A stretch of 5,989 nucleotides of DNA, from assembly GCA_031284085.1 (NCBI GenBank), contig JAITAM010000133.1:1-5989 (forward strand). The letters are read 5' to 3'. Numbering within the stretch: the first letter of the stretch is position 1; every line of letters starts with the position of its first letter. The stretch is from Spirochaetaceae bacterium (lineage in GTDB: Bacteria > Spirochaetota > Spirochaetia > Treponematales > Breznakiellaceae). Positions 1 through 5,934 of this stretch are shown piece after piece. Both the position numbers and the translations under genes were made by a program. The notes under the pieces were generated by a model. That model saw only the letters and a program-made list of their open reading frames with translations, had not been told where the DNA came from and did no database searches.

Positions 1-1248
1 TGCAGCGCTGATAAAAAGACAAGCGGGTAAAGGTCCTATAATAAGCCGTATTGCCCAGAGCGCTTTGGAACTTTGCACCGCATCGGCTATATAACCGCCC
101 CACGATAGAACAAGACCGGAAATAAAAACCGCTACCGACTGTCCCACTTTTGACATAAAAGTCCAAATACCATAGTAGACGCCCTCTTTACGTTCGCCGC
201 TTTGAAGCGCTTCGTATTCTATTGCATCAGGCACCATAGCAAAGGGAGCAACATAACTAAACCCAACGCCGATACCAGCAAAGACCATAACCGCCATAAA
301 AAACGGCACGCCAAGAGTATGTCCAAGTGCAAAAATCGCCAGACAGGCGCTTGCAATAAGAATAAAACAGATTTGGTAGGTGTTCTTTTTCCCTATTCTT
401 TTTGAGACCAAGACTGAAATAGGAATAAAAACCATGGCGACAAGAAGCAGTATCACTAAAGCCGGCGTGGTGAGTTCCTCCCTTTCGTACACATATTTAG
501 TGTAGTACACGACAATACCCTGCACTAAGGTAAGCGCCGTAAGGTGAATCGCATAGGTAAATAAGACAATCAGAAAAGGACGGTTAGTGAAAACCGCTTT
601 GTAAGAGGCAAAGAACCCTTGATGGGGGATCTTTATGTCTTTTTTTTCTCGTGTGCCAACAAAGCAAAGCAGAGTCGTCGCTGCTATGACTGCGCCTAAG
701 ATCATTCCTAAAAGGGAGAAGCCGTCCCGTTTATCGGCGGCAAGCCCCACGATGGGTTGCACGGCGGCAGCTCCTATGATAGTCCCGAAGACCGCACAAC
801 CGAACCGGTAGCCGTTAAGCACGGTCCGCTCGTGGTAATCGTCCGTCAATTCAGGAGTCAAAGAGGAGTAAGGGATATTGATTATGGTGCTGGCTGTGTT
901 AAGCGCCATTAAAACAAGCGTTGCCCAGACAAAAAGCATAGCGGGAGAGGAAAAATCCGGTGCGGTAAAGAAAAGCCACATGGTTAAAAACGCGGGGATA
1001 GCACCGAAAAGCAGATAGGGGCGCCGCCTTCCCCAGCGTGAGCGGGTTCTATCGGATAGGTAGCCCATAACCGGATCCGTTACCGCATCCCAGAATTTAC
1101 TTATCAACAAAGCGGTTCCGGCAAGGGCTGCGTTCAAGCCGACAGTATCGGTAAGGTAGTTAAGGCACCAAAAACCCATAACGGTAAAGAGCATATTACC
1201 GCCCAAATCAAAGATACCGAAGCCTAGTTTTTGTTTAACTTTTAGCAT
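1..1248 (-). CDS. GPH-family (MelB-like) sugar:cation symporter, C-terminus cut by window edge
   Basis: The frame is open from the ATG at 1248-1246 to base 1, giving 416 residues with no stop, so the last few dozen residues of a typical 450-500 residue family member lie outside. It should be an inner-membrane 12-helix carrier of the glycoside-pentoside-hexuronide family, moving a glycoside or similar sugar with Na+ or H+. Visible signatures are an early Asp in helix I (D14 in FDLGGN), the helix II pair D54/D58 followed by PVMGYLSDRTRSRWGRRRPY (about 59-78), which matches the cation-site aspartates and loop 2-3 of MelB, and IPYSSLTPELTDDYHERT (about 125-142). RxxxGPLPA near residue 401 is the usual last-helix region. 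The start is supported by AAGGG 10 bases upstream, inside the 3' end of the MATE gene, which it overlaps by 14 bases. The family is secure; the substrate cannot be read from sequence alone. Confidence 0.93.
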   Translation of the reverse strand, partial: MLKVKQKLGFGIFDLGGNMLFTVMGFWCLNYLTDTVGLNAALAGTALLISKFWDAVTDPVMGYLSDRTRSRWGRRRPYLLFGAIPAFLTMWLFFTAPDFSSPAMLFVWATLVLMALNTASTIINIPYSSLTPELTDDYHERTVLNGYRFGCAVFGTIIGAAAVQPIVGLAADKRDGFSLLGMILGAVIAATTLLCFVGTREKKDIKIPHQGFFASYKAVFTNRPFLIVLFTYAIHLTALTLVQGIVVYYTKYVYEREELTTPALVILLLVAMVFIPISVLVSKRIGKKNTYQICFILIASACLAIFALGHTLGVPFFMAVMVFAGIGVGFSYVAPFAMVPDAIEYEALQSGERKEGVYYGIWTFMSKVGQSVAVFISGLVLSWGGYIADAVQSSKALWAIRLIIGPLPACLFISAA

Positions 1249-2656
1249 ACGCAACAGACCCTTGCCGTAGTTTTTTTAATTCAAAGGCAATCATAAGAGC
1301 GGTTATAATAAATGAAAATCCGTCTGCGACCGGCGTAGCTGCAATAACACCGTATAATCCGAAAAAATGCCCCAGAATGAGTATAGCCGGAATAAGCGCA
1401 ATGCACTGGCGCAGCATGGACAAGATGATAGAGGTTCTCGGTCTGCCGGTTACGACAAAAACGTTTGAGGAGACGATTTGGAAGCCGGCAAGCGGCAGAA
1501 GGAGCGTCATAACCTGCATTGCCCACGGGGCAAAGTGCAGCAGAGCCTCGCTGCCTTCAGGAGTAAAAGCATACACAAGGGCGACAGGGAAAAGATGGGT
1601 GATCGCAAAGCCGACAATACAAATAGCCGTCGCGCCGCCTATTGCCATGAAGTAAGCTTTGAGAACCCGATCGAAACGCTTTGCCCCGTAGTTATAGCCG
1701 AGTATGGGCTGCGCACCCTGATTGATGCCGAAGATAGGCATAAGAATCATCATAATAACGGAACCGGCTATGTTCATACCGGAAAGAGCTATGTCCCCGC
1801 CGTTTTCTACACCCAAAGCATCCGCGCCGTACCATCCCATGCTCATATTGTTAAGCAGCTGCACGCCTGACATGACAAACTGCAAGAGGAACTGCGCCGA
1901 ACCGAATATCATGATCTGAGAGGTGATCTTGCCTGAGAATTTAAAACTTTTTAGACGCAGCCGGATCACGGCTTTAGGACTAAAACTAAAGGATAAAATC
2001 CACAGAGCGGAGACAAACTGTGAAATAATGGTCGCCCATGCAGCCCCTTCTACGCCCCAATGAAGTATAAAAATAAAGATCGGGTCTAGAATCATGTTAA
2101 GGCCGGCTCCTATGAACATGCTGATCATAGTTATCATAGGAAAGCCTTGCGCTCTGGTGCAGTGTGAAAAGCCGAAACCTATCAAAGAAAAAGAAGCGCC
2201 GTAAAGAATAATGCTAAAGTAACGCCGGCTGTACACTATGGCTTGGCTGCCCTCTTGAGCGCCCAGTATAGCTAAAAGACTGTCCATAAAGACAAAACCG
2301 CCAATAGTTATGACAATGCCGCAGATAAGCAGAAGCCAAAAACAGTGGTTAAGGGCGTTTTCAGCCTCATCACGGCGTCCTTGTCCGAGTCGCATTGAAA
2401 TCATATTGGCAGCGCCCACACCGAAAAGCATGGCAAAAGCCATAAAGACAGTCATCAGAGGCAGAACAAGAGACAATCCGCCTAAAGCAACTTCATCTAC
2501 ACCGCGTCCGACAAAGATTCGATCAACTATGTTGTACAATGCGTTGACGAGCATACCTACAATAGCAGGGAGGGAAAAACGCAACAGGAGTTTGCCGACG
2601 GGTTCGACGCCCAGTTTATCCGCCGCATCGGCGCGGCTTTTCGATGTAGTAGACAT
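1235..2656 (-). CDS. MATE-family multidrug/Na+(H+) efflux transporter
   Basis: This complete 473-residue protein has the family's usual length and is predicted to be a 12-helix inner-membrane antiporter that exports cationic drugs or metabolites in exchange for Na+ or H+. The first MatE half runs roughly from residue 27 to 225 and the second from about 250 to 460. Recognisable elements are FSLPAIVGMLVNALYNIVDRIFVG (27-50, with the helix I acidic residue D45), RLGQGRRDEAENAL (89-102), NMILDPIFIF (187-196), GINQGAQPILGYNYGAKR (310-327) and the helix 11-12 block RQCIALIPAILIL. These resemble the MepA/DinF-like branch. No clear Shine-Dalgarno precedes the ATG, but the first 26 residues are the usual short hydrophilic leader. 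The stop (TAA at 1237-1235) lies inside the following transporter gene, implying co-translation. The drug or substrate cannot be inferred. Confidence 0.95.
   Translation of the reverse strand: MSTTSKSRADAADKLGVEPVGKLLLRFSLPAIVGMLVNALYNIVDRIFVGRGVDEVALGGLSLVLPLMTVFMAFAMLFGVGAANMISMRLGQGRRDEAENALNHCFWLLLICGIVITIGGFVFMDSLLAILGAQEGSQAIVYSRRYFSIILYGASFSLIGFGFSHCTRAQGFPMITMISMFIGAGLNMILDPIFIFILHWGVEGAAWATIISQFVSALWILSFSFSPKAVIRLRLKSFKFSGKITSQIMIFGSAQFLLQFVMSGVQLLNNMSMGWYGADALGVENGGDIALSGMNIAGSVIMMILMPIFGINQGAQPILGYNYGAKRFDRVLKAYFMAIGGATAICIVGFAITHLFPVALVYAFTPEGSEALLHFAPWAMQVMTLLLPLAGFQIVSSNVFVVTGRPRTSIILSMLRQCIALIPAILILGHFFGLYGVIAATPVADGFSFIITALMIAFELKKLRQGSVAYAKS
1259..1263 (-). promoter_or_regulatory. 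Ribosome binding site of the GPH symporter inside the MATE gene
   Basis: AAGGG on the minus strand, 10 bases before the ATG at 1248. It lies inside the last codons of the MATE gene, so ribosomes finishing MATE pass over it. This fits translational coupling, but it is a short motif and its spacing is slightly long. Confidence 0.4.
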
Positions 2657-2664
2657 TTTAGTTA

Positions 2665-2693
2665 AAAATACAAAAATACTACCGGCAAAACAA
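2665..2693 (-). promoter_or_regulatory. Weak candidate promoter before the MATE gene
   Basis: On the minus strand TTGTTT (2693-2688) and TATTTT (2670-2665) are separated by exactly 17 bases, in the 45-base gap after the HNH gene. The -10 element ends only 8 bases before the MATE ATG, so a transcript from here would be almost leaderless, which fits the lack of a visible Shine-Dalgarno. The gap is T-rich, so a chance match is quite possible. Confidence 0.2.
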
Positions 2694-2701
2694 GAAAGAC
2701 C

Positions 2702-3067
2702 TCATTGAATCTTAGCCGATTTGGAACGGTTGCACTTGCGGCACAAAAGCCGTACGTTATCCACGCTGTTACTGCCGCCCTTTGAGAAGGGAATGTCATG
2801 ATCGTACTCCAGATCGATCTGCGAGCCGCATTGAACGCATTTCCCTCTGTCCCGCTCCCATACTTTTTGTTTTACCGAGCTTGGAATATAGCGGGAACGT
2901 CTGACGTACTTTTTTTTCTGTTTTTTCTGTTTACCGTACCATTTTTTAAGGGGATTTATGCGGCGTGTTTTATAACTTATTTGCGCTACTCCGTAACACA
3001 ACACTACTACTATCGCTATTACAATGGCGGTGAAAATCAACTGAACTATAAATTCATCAATATACAT
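2702..3067 (-). CDS. Small membrane-anchored HNH endonuclease-like protein
   Basis: This 121-residue protein combines one N-terminal membrane helix (about 5-27, IVQLIFTAIVIAIVVVLCYG) with a Lys/Arg-rich linker (33-58) and a compact HNH domain (about 60-118). The domain has the family pattern: a zinc-knuckle pair C77/C80, the metal/catalytic D89-H90 in LEYDHDIPFSKGG, N104, then a second pair C109/C112 in LLCRKCN, with N113 at the final H/N position. All expected catalytic and zinc residues are present, so it is probably an active metal-dependent DNA nickase or nuclease. The acidic N-tip and basic linker suggest the nuclease domain faces the cytoplasm. An in-frame ATG nine codons upstream (3094) lacks a ribosome site, whereas the ATG at 3067 has GGAG six bases upstream, so I chose the latter. 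Its role (repair, defence, DNA uptake or element-derived) is unknown. Confidence 0.85.
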   Translation of the reverse strand: MYIDEFIVQLIFTAIVIAIVVVLCYGVAQISYKTRRINPLKKWYGKQKKQKKKYVRRSRYIPSSVKQKVWERDRGKCVQCGSQIDLEYDHDIPFSKGGSNSVDNVRLLCRKCNRSKSAKIQ

Positions 3068-3073
3068 GAAGCG

Positions 3074-3077
3074 CTCC
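3074..3077 (-). promoter_or_regulatory. Ribosome binding site that decides the HNH gene start
   Basis: GGAG on the minus strand, six bases before the ATG at 3067-3065. The alternative ATG at 3094 is preceded by GCCTCTTT with no purine-rich site, so this motif favours the 121-residue form over a 130-residue form. Confidence 0.55.
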
Positions 3078-3099
3078 GTATAAAAGCATAGCATAAAGA

Positions 3100-3129
3100 G
3101 GCGGCATTGCGGCTCTGAAAACTGCCGCC
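3100..3129 (-). terminator. Possible terminator after the U32 gene
   Basis: Reading on the minus strand, GGCGGCA (3129-3123) can pair perfectly with TGCCGCC (3106-3100) across a 16-base loop, followed by TCTTTAT. It begins 20 bases after the U32 stop codon, as expected for an intrinsic terminator. The T-tract is poor and the loop is long, so termination may be partial; HNH and the transporters could be read through. Confidence 0.4.
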
Positions 3130-3148
3130 GGATAAGTTCAGAAAGAAA

Positions 3149-5206
3149 TTATAATTCTTCCCGATAGAATCCATCTTTCCAGTTAAAACGGCTTATGTCC
3201 GGCAGCACAGCAGCCTTCAGGGCAGCATTCATAACAGTTTTGTACCTGATTTTCTTTACCGGCCGTCCGCTAAAATCAACAATGAATCTGCCGAAGCCTT
3301 TCTCTTTAAGGAAAGGTATTTTATCTACCAAAGAAAAAGGCTCTTTGGGAAGAACAAGCGTGCTTTCAGAGCGCAGAAGCTGGAACTGTTCGCCGTAACT
3401 ATCGGCAAAATCGGTAAAATCATAGTCCAAGTTGTGTCCAATACGGAACAAAGCCGGATGGGCAAATACAGTAACGAACATCGAAGAGCGAAAAGCCGGC
3501 TCAACGGTACGCTCTAGATTCTGCCGGTTATTCTCAAAAGGAGTAATGCTGTAGGCAGCGCCTAATTCCTGTACAAAAGAAAGAGAAAATCGGTTAAAGG
3601 TGTACAAATACGGTCCCGCTATAAGGAGCGCGGGTTTGCCGCGGAAATAAGAAAAATGTCCCAGATTGTTCAGTACAAAATACTTGTAGCCTTCATCCAG
3701 CAGCAGCGGAATAATTTCCGCCAATACGGTCTCTTGCTCTTGAGGAAAGTACGGATCGAGTACGAGGATAAGCTCATCGGGCTTAAAGGGCAGAGTCTTT
3801 TTGGTATCCGCGCAGAGCAGCCGTGCAGTGTCCTGAGTCAAAGCAAGCATTACTTTTTCAGGACGTATGGATTGAAGGACGTAAAGGTCGGATAAACTGG
3901 ATACCGCCGCATAAAGACCGTGCGCAAGAAGAGGCTGTTTAGGCGGCGCTGATAAGGTGATAAAAGGCGCTTTATCAATGCCCGGCGTTCGTTTGTAGGC
4001 GCTCAGATTTTTAGGAAGAACCGCCTCGTAGCGCCTGCCTGCTGCTTTGGTTTGAATAAGGTAAACATAATCCCCGCGGCTGAAACCTTGCGGGATTGAC
4101 ACCCACCACTTTCCCTTATCTGTCTTGTCCGCGGCAGCATAGCTGAGCTTGTGGCTCTGTCGGACGGAGTCGTCTGCTTTGTGCAGCCTGATAGAATCGC
4201 CTTTATGCACGGTAAGAGCGACTCCGTCAAGCAGCCCTAGCCGTCCCTCCTGCCCTTCTCGAATCGCGCATAAAGCGCCTAAAGGAATGCCGGTTGCACC
4301 GTTTTGTGCCGGATCGAGCCAGAGGCCGGGTGCGGACTCAAAGTAATACGTTGTTTTGGGGCGGGCGAAATCGTTGCAAAGTATTCCCAGCCCTGCTTGC
4401 AGCGCCTTGGCACGCGCCTCCTCATCCTTGTCAAGGGAATCGAGTACCAGCCGGTAGGCGCGCACAACGGCGCCCACGTATTCGGCGCTTTTCATCCTGC
4501 CTTCGATCTTAACAGCGTTGACGCCGCCTTCGGCAAGGTCTGCTATATGCGTGAGCAATTGCAGATCAAAAGGGCTGAAGTAATAGCCGGACATGGTTTC
4601 TTGTTGATAAAGACGGCGGCAGGCCTGTGTGCATAGCCCGCGGTTAGCGGACTTTCCCCCGAGGTAGCTTGAGAAAAGGCATAAGCCTGAAACGCTCATG
4701 CACAAAGCGCCGTGAACAAAACATTCAAGCTCTAGGGTAACGCTTGACCTAATACTCTGTATTTCAACAAGGGAAAGTTCTCTGGCAAGCACTGCCCGTG
4801 AGACGCCGTATTTTGAGAGGATGTTTGCGGCGCGTGATGAGGCTATATTCATCTGTGTCGATGCGTGGACTTTGAGATTGGGAAAATAATCGTGCGCCAT
4901 TTTGAGTATTCCCAAGTCCTGCACGATGATGGCGTCAGGGGCGATTGATGAAAGATACTTGAGCAGTTGGTAAACCTGATCGGCTTCACGGTGCTCAAAC
5001 ACGGTGTTGACCGTGATATAAAGCTTGCGTCCCATGCGGTGCAGTGCTTTAAGGGCGGCTTCACACTGCGCATAAGTAAAATTGGCGCTGCGTATTCGGG
5101 CGTTAAAGGTTTTTAGTCCAAGGTAGACAGCATCCGCCCCTTCGGCAACAGCCGCATCGAGGGCTTGCGGCGAACCTGCCGGCGCAAGTAATTCAGGAAT
5201 AAACAT
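3149..5206 (-). CDS. U32-family protein, RlhA/TrhP-like (annotated 'peptidase U32'; probable RNA hydroxylation enzyme)
   Basis: From the ATG at 5206 this is a 685-residue protein, close to the ~650-residue length of E. coli RlhA and longer than TrhP. The N-terminal U32 barrel (about 3-260) shows ELLAPAGSPQALDAAVAEGADAVYLG (5-30), DAIIVQDLGI (91-100), VHASTQMNI (113-121), then ECFVHGALCMSVSGLC (161-176), SANRGLCTQACR (186-197) and KIEGRMKS (233-240). C169, C176, C192 and C196 are candidate iron-sulfur ligands. A middle region (about 310-386) looks like a beta-rich insertion, and 430-670 resembles a second, degenerate barrel (VLNNLGHFSYFRG, near 511). Characterised relatives (RlhA on 23S rRNA C2501, TrhP on tRNA wobble uridine) use prephenate-dependent chemistry to hydroxylate RNA; collagenase activity is the older label. 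The frame stays open upstream to a TTG at 5488, but that stretch is repeat DNA. There is no strong Shine-Dalgarno at 5206. Which RNA it modifies is not decidable here. Confidence 0.88.
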   Translation of the reverse strand: MFIPELLAPAGSPQALDAAVAEGADAVYLGLKTFNARIRSANFTYAQCEAALKALHRMGRKLYITVNTVFEHREADQVYQLLKYLSSIAPDAIIVQDLGILKMAHDYFPNLKVHASTQMNIASSRAANILSKYGVSRAVLARELSLVEIQSIRSSVTLELECFVHGALCMSVSGLCLFSSYLGGKSANRGLCTQACRRLYQQETMSGYYFSPFDLQLLTHIADLAEGGVNAVKIEGRMKSAEYVGAVVRAYRLVLDSLDKDEEARAKALQAGLGILCNDFARPKTTYYFESAPGLWLDPAQNGATGIPLGALCAIREGQEGRLGLLDGVALTVHKGDSIRLHKADDSVRQSHKLSYAAADKTDKGKWWVSIPQGFSRGDYVYLIQTKAAGRRYEAVLPKNLSAYKRTPGIDKAPFITLSAPPKQPLLAHGLYAAVSSLSDLYVLQSIRPEKVMLALTQDTARLLCADTKKTLPFKPDELILVLDPYFPQEQETVLAEIIPLLLDEGYKYFVLNNLGHFSYFRGKPALLIAGPYLYTFNRFSLSFVQELGAAYSITPFENNRQNLERTVEPAFRSSMFVTVFAHPALFRIGHNLDYDFTDFADSYGEQFQLLRSESTLVLPKEPFSLVDKIPFLKEKGFGRFIVDFSGRPVKKIRYKTVMNAALKAAVLPDISRFNWKDGFYREEL

Positions 5207-5213
5207 ACCGGAG

Positions 5214-5242
5214 AGTATGCGTAAAGTACAGCATTTAGGCAA
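5214..5242 (-). promoter_or_regulatory. Candidate promoter of the U32 gene
   Basis: On the minus strand TTGCCT (5242-5237) and CATACT (5219-5214) are spaced by 17 bases. They lie between the repeat array and the ATG at 5206. The -10 match is four of six and initiation would fall almost on the start codon, so this is only a candidate; an alternative is transcription entering from beyond the array. Confidence 0.25.
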
Positions 5243-5252
5243 GTATCGGGTT

Positions 5253-5271
5253 GGAACAGCCTGTGGCTGTT
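5253..5271. repeat. Isolated 3' half of spacer block B with a perfect hairpin
   Basis: These 19 bases match the end of the 48-bp B block found at 5472-5519 and 5662-5709, and they directly precede unit 1, as B does before units 3 and 5. AACAGCC (5255-5261) and GGCTGTT (5265-5271) form a perfect 7-bp inverted repeat with loop TGT; in the other copies a C-to-G change breaks one pair. Confidence 0.7.
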
Positions 5272-5339
5272 GAAACAGATTGCGAGGTCTGACCTGTTTT
5301 TTATCCGAGTTCCTGCTTCTATCAGGCAAAAAGCCGTAC
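5272..5339. repeat. Repeat unit 1 (68 bp)
   Basis: This is the unit closest to the U32 gene. It carries A at unit positions 8 and 32 and T at positions 39 and 43. It is joined to unit 2 by the 10-bp joint ACCCATCCTT. Confidence 0.9.
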
Positions 5340-5349
5340 ACCCATCCTT

Positions 5350-5417
5350 GAAAGAGATTGCAAGGTCTGACCTGTTTTTTATCCGAGCTCCCGCTTCTAT
5401 CAGGCAAAAAGCCGTAC
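5350..5417. repeat. Repeat unit 2 (68 bp)
   Basis: It carries A at positions 8 and 32 and C at positions 39 and 43. It has private changes (GAAAGAG at the left end and CAAGG before the core) that weaken the outer stem of its hairpin. A 102-bp composite spacer follows. Confidence 0.9.
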
Positions 5418-5426
5418 ACTCCTCCT

Positions 5427-5459
5427 TGATACAACAACTTTAGAAACCCGCTGGCGGGC
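5427..5459. repeat. Block C, copy 1, with CCCGC/GCGGG hairpin
   Basis: This is similar to the segment at 5935-5969: both begin GATACA, continue with CAAC and CTTT elements and AAAC, then a short palindrome. Here the palindrome is CCCGC-TG-GCGGG (5447-5458). It sits inside the spacer between units 2 and 3 and abuts a truncated right end of a 68-bp unit (GGCAAAAAGCCGTAC, 5457-5471). Confidence 0.6.
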
Positions 5460-5471
5460 AAAAAGCCGTAC

Positions 5472-5519
5472 CTCCATTCCCGATACAAGAGTGAAGCTTA
5501 GGAACAGGCTGTGGTTGTT
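5472..5519. repeat. Spacer block B, copy 1 (48 bp)
   Basis: It is nearly identical to 5662-5709 (one difference, T at 5515 against C at 5705) and, like that copy, is directly followed by a 68-bp unit. It begins CTCCATTCCCGATAC, the same start as the bases after unit 7 (5926-5940). Confidence 0.88.
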
Positions 5520-5587
5520 GAGACAGGCTGCGAGGTCTGACCTGTTTTTTGTCCGAGTTTCTGCTTCTATCAGGCAAAAAGCCACAC
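5520..5587. repeat. Repeat unit 3 (68 bp)
   Basis: It carries G at positions 8 and 32 and T at positions 39 and 43. With the preceding block B it forms the first copy of the 131-bp duplication. The joint to unit 4 is ATCCTT. Confidence 0.9.
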
Positions 5588-5593
5588 ATCCTT

Positions 5594-5661
5594 GATACAG
5601 GTTGTGAGGTCTGACCTGTTTTTTGTCCGAGCTCCCGCTTCTTTTAGGCAAAAAGCCGTAC
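5594..5661. repeat. Repeat unit 4 (68 bp)
   Basis: It carries G at positions 8 and 32 and C at positions 39 and 43, with CTTTTAGG in place of CTATCAGG. It contains a perfect ACAGGT/ACCTGT stem followed by five T (5597-5624). Confidence 0.9.
5597..5624 (+). terminator. Terminator-like hairpin in repeat unit 4
   Basis: ACAGGT (5597-5602) pairs with ACCTGT (5614-5619) across an 11-base loop and is followed by five T. It would stop plus-strand transcripts, although no plus-strand gene is visible in the window. The short stem and modest GC make the strength uncertain. Confidence 0.35.
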
Positions 5662-5709
5662 CTCCATTCCCGATACAAGAGTGAAGCTTAGGAACAGGCT
5701 GTGGCTGTT
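5662..5709. repeat. Spacer block B, copy 2 (48 bp)
   Basis: This is the second copy of the block at 5472-5519, at an offset of exactly 190 bp, filling the joint between units 4 and 5 and including the AAGCTT restriction palindrome seen in both copies. Confidence 0.88.
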
Positions 5710-5777
5710 GAGACAGGCTGTGAGGTCTGACCTGTTTTTTGTCCGAGTTCCTGCTTCTATCAGGCAAAAAGCCATAC
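5710..5777. repeat. Repeat unit 5 (68 bp)
   Basis: It carries G at positions 8 and 32 and T at positions 39 and 43. It is closest to unit 3, which it matches except at three sites. The joint to unit 6 is CCCTTT. Confidence 0.9.
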
Positions 5778-5783
5778 CCCTTT

Positions 5784-5851
5784 GAAACAGATTGCGAGGT
5801 CTGACCTGTTTTTTATCCGAGCTCCCGCTTCTTTTAGGCAAAAAGCCATAC
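5784..5851. repeat. Repeat unit 6 (68 bp)
   Basis: It carries A at positions 8 and 32 and C at positions 39 and 43, with the CTTTTAGG variant. It is mosaic: the left part matches unit 1, the middle and right part matches unit 4. The joint to unit 7 is CCCTTT, as between units 5 and 6. Confidence 0.9.
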
Positions 5852-5857
5852 CCCTTT

Positions 5858-5925
5858 GAAACAGGTTGCGAGGTCTGACCTGTTTTTTGTCCGAGCTCCC
5901 GCTTCTATCAGGCAAAAAGCCGTAC
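5858..5925. repeat. Repeat unit 7 (68 bp)
   Basis: It carries G at positions 8 and 32 and C at positions 39 and 43. It has the most complete hairpin of the set. Its right side continues into the first bases of block B (5926-5940) and then into block C. Confidence 0.9.
5859..5888 (+). terminator. Terminator-like hairpin in repeat unit 7
   Basis: AAACAGGT (5859-5866) pairs perfectly with ACCTGTTT (5878-5885), an 8-bp stem with an 11-base loop, running into TTT. The same layout recurs in all seven units with zero to two imperfect pairs. In the minus direction the stem is followed by only a few T, so it is asymmetric and best oriented against plus-strand transcription. Confidence 0.4.
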
Positions 5926-5934
5926 CTCCATTCC

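Noticed and set aside
202..405. Plus-strand open frame of 67 codons
   Set aside because: It is antisense to the well-supported GPH symporter frame, is Lys/Asn-rich without domain features and has no ribosome site.
2798..3091. Plus-strand open frame of 97 codons with a hydrophobic N-terminal half
   Set aside because: It is fully antisense to the HNH gene; its hydrophobic and aromatic stretches are the complement of the Lys-rich linker and membrane helix codons.
4003..4636. Overlapping open frames on both strands within the U32 gene
   Set aside because: They lie wholly inside a strongly conserved coding frame and show no family motif of their own.
5464..5480. Repeated mini-frame ATG GAG GTA CGG CTT TTT GCC in minus-strand repeats, resembling a leader peptide
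   Set aside because: The stop differs or is missing between copies and no attenuator follows in gene direction, so chance is the simpler explanation.
5272..5925. CRISPR array
   Set aside because: Repeats are 68 bp and the commonest spacers are 6 bp and nearly identical; longer spacers are themselves repeated. No cas gene is present.
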